NCBI GenBank assembly: GCA_023388055.1 | Contig: JAEWGW010000011.1 | Location: 1 to 64,000 of the forward strand | DNA: 64,000 bases | Origin: Bacillota bacterium | GTDB taxonomy: Bacteria; Bacillota; Bacilli; Paenibacillales; NBRC-103111 | Reading direction: 5' to 3' | Shown here: positions 58,758 through 64,000 of the stretch, piece by piece | Layout: each line of letters opens with the position of its first letter | Position numbering within the stretch: position 1 is the first letter of the stretch | The notes under the pieces: model-generated | Database searches by the model: none | Seen by the model: only the letters and a program-made list of their open reading frames with translations | Told to the model about the DNA's origin: nothing | Translations under genes and position numbers: made by a program

Positions 58758-59192
58758 ATGAAGATTTTGTATTTGTTTTTGGGCTTTTTCTTTTTTGGGC
58801 TGGGTGCCATCGGAACGGTTGTGCCGGTGCTTCCCACTACACCTTTTTTGCTCTTGGCGGCGTTCTTTTTTGCCAGAGGGTCGGAGCGGTTTAACCGCTG
58901 GTTCTTATCCACAAGCCTGTACAAGAAGCATCTGGAGTCCTTCATTGAGTCCCGCTCCATGCCCCGCAGGACCAAGGTGTATATATTGAGTTTTGCTTCC
59001 ACCATGCTGGCGGTGGCTTTTATCCTTACGCATCTGTTGTTCCTGCGTCTATTTATCTTGGTGGTGGCAGCTTATCTTCATTATTATTTCGCTACCCATA
59101 TCAAAACAGTGCCGTCCGAAAAGGCATCTCAATCCCCTGAACGGAAAAAAGGGGCGGAAAGCGGCGTTATGCCACCTCCGCCTCCGGTTTGA
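58758..59192 (+). CDS. DUF454 (YbaN) family membrane protein
   Basis: The 144-residue protein starts MKILYLFLGFFFFGLGAIGT and has the family's VVPVLPTTPFLLLAAFFFAR signature, a basic loop (RSMPRRTKVY) and two more membrane helices before a charged tail ending PPPPPV. Its function is unknown. AGGATGG lies about 9 nt before the ATG at 58758. Its end overlaps the convergent MFS gene by 26 nt. Confidence 0.87.
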   Translation: MKILYLFLGFFFFGLGAIGTVVPVLPTTPFLLLAAFFFARGSERFNRWFLSTSLYKKHLESFIESRSMPRRTKVYILSFASTMLAVAFILTHLLFLRLFILVVAAYLHYYFATHIKTVPSEKASQSPERKKGAESGVMPPPPPV

Positions 59193-60471
59193 CCAGGAAA
59201 AACACCAACGTCAAGGCGATCAGCGCCAGAACCGATACGGTGATAAACACCAGCATGTCCGAACGGTTCATCATCAGCTCGAATAAGGGAGGACCCGCGG
59301 CTACTCCCAGAAAGCGCAAGCTGCTGTAGAGCGAGGTGATCATGCCGCGCTGCTCTTTTTCCACGGAGCCGGTAATCATGGTATTAAGGCAGGGCAGCAG
59401 CAGGCCGGTGCCTATACTGCTGGCCGTAAGCAGGCCGATGAGCCAATAGATGTTGCCGTTGAGGAAGATCGCCGCGGTTAAGCAGGCGGTCATGACAGCC
59501 AGGCCGATCAGCATCAGCTTGCGCATGAGGATACCGTTCTTTTTGATGACGGAGCCAGTGGTGTATGAGGTGATGACCATTCCCAACAGAGGGATGGCCA
59601 GCACAAGGCCCTTCACAACTCCGTCGATGGAATAAGGCGATTCCTCCAAAATTTGCGACAAATAAAATAAAACCCCGAACAGGACAAACAAGGCCAATGC
59701 TCCCGCCAGATAGCTGGTGAGAAGCCACTTGGCTTTTTCTTTAATGATCTTTAGCGTGGTGTGGGTATATTCCCCCAGCTTCATGGGAGGGCCGTCCCGG
59801 CCAGGCTCCTTCAACAGGAAAATCACCGCCAGAAGAGAGATGGCGCAGAAAATCGGAAGGGCAAAAAAGGCCAGGTACCACACGATCAATGCCAACGCTG
59901 CCCCCAATATGGGACTGACCACCTTGCCGGTGCCGTTGGAGGCTTCGGTCAAGCCCAAAGCTTTACTCTCCGTTGCGCCGCTAAATAGATCCCCCGCCAA
60001 CGCCATGGCAATAGGCGCCGTCCCCGCTGCGCCCAAACCCTGCAAGGCCCGTGCGGCGATCAGGACCGTGTAGGAGCCCCAGATGGCTCCGAAGCCAGCC
60101 AGAATCCCTGCGGAGCCGTATACGATAAGAGAAGGAATCATAACAGCTTTCCGGGAAAAACGGTCGGACAGAAATCCGCTGACAGGAATAAATAACCCTG
60201 CCGTAACGGAAAACAAGGTAATCACCAGACTGGACTGGAAGTCGGAAATTTGCATTTCCCGCACCATATCCGGCAGAATCGGGATCAGCATGGAATTGCC
60301 AAGCACCAGAACCAGGGGGACGGTGGCAATGGCTGCAAACTGCCAGCCTTGCCCTTTTTCCGTTTTTTTGGACTTGGATTTGGGCTCTTTTTTATCGGCA
60401 GTCTCTTCGCCGTCATTCTTGATCAGGCTTTCAAACACAACCTCCAAGGGCTTTTGCTTCGTCTTCTCCAT
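59167..60471 (-). CDS. MFS drug-efflux-type transporter
   Basis: The 434-residue protein has a charged N-terminal cytoplasmic tail of about 45 residues (KKEPKSKSKKTEKGQG), then about twelve membrane helices. The DHA1 motif reads GFLSDRFSRKAV in loop 2-3 and ALAGDLFSGATESKALG lies further on, as in TetA/Bcr-type antiporters. It probably exports drugs or metabolites in exchange for protons. The substrate is unknown. Confidence 0.88.
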   Translation of the reverse strand: MEKTKQKPLEVVFESLIKNDGEETADKKEPKSKSKKTEKGQGWQFAAIATVPLVLVLGNSMLIPILPDMVREMQISDFQSSLVITLFSVTAGLFIPVSGFLSDRFSRKAVMIPSLIVYGSAGILAGFGAIWGSYTVLIAARALQGLGAAGTAPIAMALAGDLFSGATESKALGLTEASNGTGKVVSPILGAALALIVWYLAFFALPIFCAISLLAVIFLLKEPGRDGPPMKLGEYTHTTLKIIKEKAKWLLTSYLAGALALFVLFGVLFYLSQILEESPYSIDGVVKGLVLAIPLLGMVITSYTTGSVIKKNGILMRKLMLIGLAVMTACLTAAIFLNGNIYWLIGLLTASSIGTGLLLPCLNTMITGSVEKEQRGMITSLYSSLRFLGVAAGPPLFELMMNRSDMLVFITVSVLALIALTLVFFLVKPEAEVA

Positions 60472-60623
60472 TTATGTTTCAGCCTCTTCTCGTTGGGGAT
60501 ATCCCTAATCTGTCCCAACGGGATTCCGGTCATGCTGGAGAAGCGTGGTATAATTGGCCTGGATGTCGGCAATCATGTTAGAATCATTTTAATGAACTAC
60601 AACATGTGACGGGAGGCCCCATC

Positions 60624-61160
60624 ATGAACCGCAACCGGATCGTGGCACTGGCCGTAGGCCTGTTGCTCACGGGAACATTGCTGTACCACTACGGCTCGCG
60701 CGGACAGGCGGAGGCCGTGCTTCCGGCAGAAGCCGCTCCGCGGCTGAATATGGCAGCGCCGTCCTTTCAGCTGACGGCTCTGGACGGGGCAACTTATCAG
60801 GTGGGAGGGCCGAGGGAGAAGCCGTTGTTATTGAATTTCTGGGCGTCGTGGTGCAGCCCCTGCGAGGAAGAGGCACCTGCTTTGGCCGGTTTGTATGACA
60901 AGTACAAGGATAAGCTTGATCTGTATGCCGTCAATTTGACGGAAAATGATGATTTCGAACAGGTGAAGGCTTTTACCACCCGGTTCAAGTTCCATTTCCC
61001 GGTTCTTCTGGACTACAAGCTGGAGGCTGCGAAAAAGTACCGGTTCCAGGTGATTCCTACCAGCTTCCTCATTGATACCAAAGGCAATATTGTGGACGTG
61101 ATCAACCTGCTCACCCCTGAGGAGCTGGAGAAGAAACTCCAGAAGCTGATGGGAATCTAA
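60624..61160 (+). CDS. Membrane-anchored thioredoxin-like protein (ResA/TlpA type)
   Basis: This 178-residue protein has a signal-anchor (RIVALAVGLLLTGTLLYHYG, 5-24) and a TlpA/ResA domain with active site WCSPC (Cys77, Cys80), preceded by LLLNFWAS, and a cis-Pro loop in VIPTSFLID. It should reduce or isomerise disulfides on the outer face of the membrane, for example in cytochrome c maturation. The ATG at 60624 has GGGAGG upstream. No ccdA or resB gene is near. Confidence 0.9.
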   Translation: MNRNRIVALAVGLLLTGTLLYHYGSRGQAEAVLPAEAAPRLNMAAPSFQLTALDGATYQVGGPREKPLLLNFWASWCSPCEEEAPALAGLYDKYKDKLDLYAVNLTENDDFEQVKAFTTRFKFHFPVLLDYKLEAAKKYRFQVIPTSFLIDTKGNIVDVINLLTPEELEKKLQKLMGI

Positions 61161-61170
61161 AAAAGAAATG

Positions 61171-61213
61171 AAAAAACACCGGTATCCTTCATAAAGGGTT
61201 GCCGGTGTTTTTG
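61171..61213. terminator. Terminator between the thioredoxin-like and cimA genes
   Basis: AAAAAACACCGG pairs with CCGGTGTTTTT. Flanking A and T runs allow use in both directions. Confidence 0.88.
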
Positions 61214-61251
61214 GGTTATCGCGAAGCCTTATAATGCATTCGTTGCACAAA

Positions 61252-62868
61252 TTAGTGATTAATCAGCCCTGCTTTGCCGAAGGGGGTATCCTCCGTGATC
61301 ACCGATCGCTCCTTGCCTATGAGGGCGTACCGGATACTGTCCACCAGCGCCTGCCAGCTGGCTTCGATAATATTGTCGGACACACCTACAGTGTTCCAGC
61401 TGTTCTTATAATCGGTAGTCTCGATGAGCACCCGCACCTTGGCCGCGGTAGCGTCCTTCTCGTCAATAACCCGGACCTTGTAATCCGCCAGATGCATATG
61501 GGCGATATTCGGGTAATATTTCACCAGAGCCTTCCGCAGAGCATTGTCCAGTGCGTTCACAGGACCGTTGCCCTCAGCCGCGGTAAAGATGGATTCCCCG
61601 TGGACCCTTACCTTGACGAAGGCCTCGGATGAAAAGGGGTTGTCGCCGGACTTTTCTACGAGAAGCTTGAAGGATTCCAGGGTAAAAATATGCTCCAACT
61701 CACCGAAGGCTTCTCGGAGGAGCAGCTCCAGGGAAGCATCCGCTCCCTCAAACTGGTAGCCCTGATGCTCCAGGGTTTTGATCTGCTCGATAACGGCCTT
61801 GGTTTTGTCCGTCTGGCGGGTTACGTCCAGATTCAGATCCTGGGCCTTGGCCAACAGATTGCTTTGCCCCGCCAGCTCGGATACCAGCACCCGTTGCTTG
61901 TTGCCCACCAGCTCGGGAGAGATGTGCTCATAGGTGCTGGAGGCCTTCAGAATCGCGGAAACATGGATGCCCCCCTTATGGGCAAAAGCGGAAGCGCCCA
62001 CAAACGGCTGGTTGGGGGAAACATGAGTATTGGCGATTTCGCTGATAAAACGCGCTGTTATGGTGAGACCGGCCAACTGGGCGTCCGAAACGCAGCGGTA
62101 CTGCATCTTCAGCTGCAGGTTGGGAATAACCGAACACAGATTGGCATTGCCGCACCGTTCCCCCAGTCCGTTGAAGGTGCCCTGCACATGCCGTGCACCC
62201 GCTTGTACCGCAGCCAGCGTATTGGCGACTCCCAGCTCGCAGTCATTGTGAGCGTGGATGCCAACCGTAATGTTTAGCTCCCCGCATACACGGCCAACAG
62301 CCGCGGCGATTCCCTCCGGAAGCGTCCCACCATTGGTATCACAGAGGACCACACAATCTGCTCCTGCAGCAGCGGCAGCCTTCACCGTCTTTAATGCGTA
62401 GGCTTCATTATGCTTAAACCCGTCAAAAAAATGCTCTGCCAGATAAATCACTTCAAGACCGTTGCTCTTCAGGTACGAGACGGAATCGGCGATCATGGCC
62501 AGATTCTCCTCCAGTGTGGTCTGGATGGCGGTTTCCACGTGGAAGTCCCAGGATTTCCCGAAGATCGAAGCCACGGAGACCCCGGTTTCCAGAATCCGGT
62601 TGAGGTTGGTATCCTCCTTGGCGGTTATCCCCTTCCGGCGGGTGCTGCCGAAGGCGCTGATTTTGGCGTGCTGCAGAGGGAGCTCCTTGACCCGGTCAAA
62701 AAATTCAATGTCCTTGTAATTGCTGCCCGGCCATCCGCCTTCTATATAATGGACACCGAGTTCATCGAGCTTGCGTGCGATTTTCAGCTTATCCTCTACG
62801 GTCAAACTGATGCCTTCCCCTTGGGTTCCATCCCGCAGTGTCGTGTCAAAAATCTTCACTTGATTCAT
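61252..62868 (-). CDS. cimA: (R)-citramalate synthase
   Basis: The 538-residue protein has the HMGL-like barrel (IFDTTLRDGTQGEGISLTVE, HAHNDCELGVANTLAAVQAG, GTFNGLGERCGNANL) and a C-terminal LeuA-type regulatory domain. The length and the insert GGWPGSNYKD separate it from LeuA and match CimA. It condenses pyruvate with acetyl-CoA, the first step of the citramalate route to isoleucine. AGGGGGCATTG precedes the ATG. No T-box leader is visible in the short upstream gap. A minus-strand TATAAT lies near 62935. Confidence 0.93.
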   Translation of the reverse strand: MNQVKIFDTTLRDGTQGEGISLTVEDKLKIARKLDELGVHYIEGGWPGSNYKDIEFFDRVKELPLQHAKISAFGSTRRKGITAKEDTNLNRILETGVSVASIFGKSWDFHVETAIQTTLEENLAMIADSVSYLKSNGLEVIYLAEHFFDGFKHNEAYALKTVKAAAAAGADCVVLCDTNGGTLPEGIAAAVGRVCGELNITVGIHAHNDCELGVANTLAAVQAGARHVQGTFNGLGERCGNANLCSVIPNLQLKMQYRCVSDAQLAGLTITARFISEIANTHVSPNQPFVGASAFAHKGGIHVSAILKASSTYEHISPELVGNKQRVLVSELAGQSNLLAKAQDLNLDVTRQTDKTKAVIEQIKTLEHQGYQFEGADASLELLLREAFGELEHIFTLESFKLLVEKSGDNPFSSEAFVKVRVHGESIFTAAEGNGPVNALDNALRKALVKYYPNIAHMHLADYKVRVIDEKDATAAKVRVLIETTDYKNSWNTVGVSDNIIEASWQALVDSIRYALIGKERSVITEDTPFGKAGLINH

Positions 62869-63108
62869 CCGTCAATGCCCCCTGTGCCCATCGCAAATAT
62901 TCAACACACGACCCGTAGGCATGTATAATGCATCATTATAACATAATCTTCGGGGAAGAAGAGATATGTATAAAAAAATCCTATAGGAATGGAGGGGACT
63001 AGCTGTATTTGCAAACACGGCCTGGGCTTCTTGACCTCTGCCGCAGGCAACGGTATGCTGAATGTAAAAGGGCAGCGGCCCGCAAATCAAGACCGGGAGG
63101 TGCACAGC

Positions 63109-64000
63109 ATGCCCAGAGCGGATGCGGAATCCCATTATCCCAAAAACGGCAGAGTTGTCCTCCATATTGACATGAACGCCTTTTACTGCTCGGTGCATGA
63201 GGCGGTAGAGCCGGAGATATACAAGGGAAAACCCAGTGCGGTGGCCGGAAGTGTGGAGCTGCGGCGGGGGATTGTGGTTACCTCCTCCTACGCGGCCAGG
63301 GCGAAGGGGGTGCGGACCGGGATGCAGGTGCGGGAGGCGCTGCGGCTCTGCCCGGAGCTGCTCTTAATCTCGCCGGACTTTCATCTGTACCGCCAATTTT
63401 CACGGAGATTCCTCAACATTGCCTATAGCTATTCGCCCCAGCTGGAGACCATGTCCATCGATGAGTGCTTTCTGGACATTACCGGCTCCAAGCAGTTCGG
63501 GACTCCTGTCCAAATTGCGGAGGAGCTGCAAGGGAGAATCCGGACAGAGCTGGGGCTGCCCTGCTCCATCGGCATCGCTCCCAACAAGCTTTTGGCCAAG
63601 ATGGCATCCGATATGAAAAAGCCCAACGGCATCACCATTCTCCGGAAGCGGGATGTGCCGTCGCTCTTATGGGACAAACCCTGCTCGTATATGTATGGCA
63701 TCGGCAGCCGGACGGGGGAGAAGCTGGACAAACTGGGCATCCGCACCATCGGGGAGCTGGCCCATGCGGAGGAGGGTTTTCTGACTGCCCAATTCGGCAT
63801 TGTGGGGTCATGGCTGAAGGCTGCCGCCAACGGTGAGGATGAAACGCCAGTGAATCCGGAGCAGGAGGCCAGCAAGTCCATCGGCCATACGACCACACTG
63901 CCCAAGGATTTCACGGACGATCTGGATATCCGGCGTGTGTTCCTGAATTTGGCTGATCAGGTTTGCCGCCGGATGAGAAAGCAGCATCTGATGTCCTCCA
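63109..64000 (+). CDS. dinB: DNA polymerase IV (Y family), 3' end cut by window edge
   Basis: About 297 codons are visible, beginning MPRADAESHYPKNGRVVLHI. The catalytic acids are in HIDMNAFYCSVH (Asp21) and SIDECFLD (Asp118, Glu119). The palm and thumb follow with LPCSIGIAPNKLLAKMASDM and YGIGSRTGEKLDKLGI, then the start of the little-finger domain. GGGAGG lies 8 nt before the ATG at 63109. It performs error-prone translesion synthesis. There is no visible stop because the window ends first. Confidence 0.93.
   Translation, partial: MPRADAESHYPKNGRVVLHIDMNAFYCSVHEAVEPEIYKGKPSAVAGSVELRRGIVVTSSYAARAKGVRTGMQVREALRLCPELLLISPDFHLYRQFSRRFLNIAYSYSPQLETMSIDECFLDITGSKQFGTPVQIAEELQGRIRTELGLPCSIGIAPNKLLAKMASDMKKPNGITILRKRDVPSLLWDKPCSYMYGIGSRTGEKLDKLGIRTIGELAHAEEGFLTAQFGIVGSWLKAAANGEDETPVNPEQEASKSIGHTTTLPKDFTDDLDIRRVFLNLADQVCRRMRKQHLMSS

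Overview
The window reads as chromosomal DNA of a spore-forming, low-to-mid-GC Gram-positive bacterium of the Paenibacillaceae (Paenibacillus-like). This rests on gene content (DUF3906, YugP-type peptidase, CshA-type helicase, YtpB-type terpene synthase, class II GalT, ROK-family XylR), very strong GGAGG ribosome sites, many TTG/GTG starts, and intergenic repeats between compact operons. I see no rRNA, tRNA, CRISPR array or prophage. The only mobile-element trace is the N-terminus of an IS630-type transposase cut by the left edge. A DNA polymerase IV gene is cut by the right edge.

Layout. 0-7.5 kb: transposase fragment, a secreted beta-propeller protein, oligoendopeptidase F, and a TerC-family membrane protein behind a yybP-ykoY (Mn2+) riboswitch. 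7.6-15.3 kb: a secreted beta-helix protein, a minus-strand signalling operon (response regulator, histidine kinase, GGDEF protein), then an AT-rich patch with a 61-codon peptide gene divergent from a ComP-like histidine kinase, and a methyltransferase. 15.9-24 kb: CYTH/MFS/MATE-like operon, a conserved gene with a YtpB-type sesquarterpene synthase and pfkA, a D-2-hydroxyacid dehydrogenase, DUF3906 and an FMN reductase. 24-29.5 kb: DUF4015 glycosidase-like protein, YitT, DUF4178 and CshA. 29.5-41.1 kb: a two-component system with a MacB-like ABC exporter, a 1472-residue hybrid kinase coupled to an HD-GYP regulator, and a YesL protein, followed by a 6S-like small RNA.

41.8-50.5 kb is a sugar region: xylulokinase faces a ROK regulator that leads a Leloir operon (galK, galE, galT, a DUF4380 protein and a PfkB-type sugar-phosphate kinase). 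50.6-54.5 kb: DUF1499, tpx with a divergent LysR regulator, a small AT-rich gene, and a MerR/YugP pair. 54.5-58.3 kb: an ammonium transporter with a sigma-A promoter and a perfect GlnR/TnrA site, then a DUF294 nucleotidyltransferase and a DnaQ-like exonuclease. 58-64 kb: JAMM peptidase, DUF454, an MFS transporter, a ResA-like thioredoxin, citramalate synthase and DinB.

Three intergenic repeat families deserve attention: a roughly 195-bp element with four 27-nt hairpin units at fixed spacing (two copies), a 67-bp tandem repeat that reaches into the end of galK, and a 30-nt repeat found at several loci. The most speculative biological lead is the peptide gene next to the ComP-like kinase, whose sensor half is much more AT-rich than its catalytic half.
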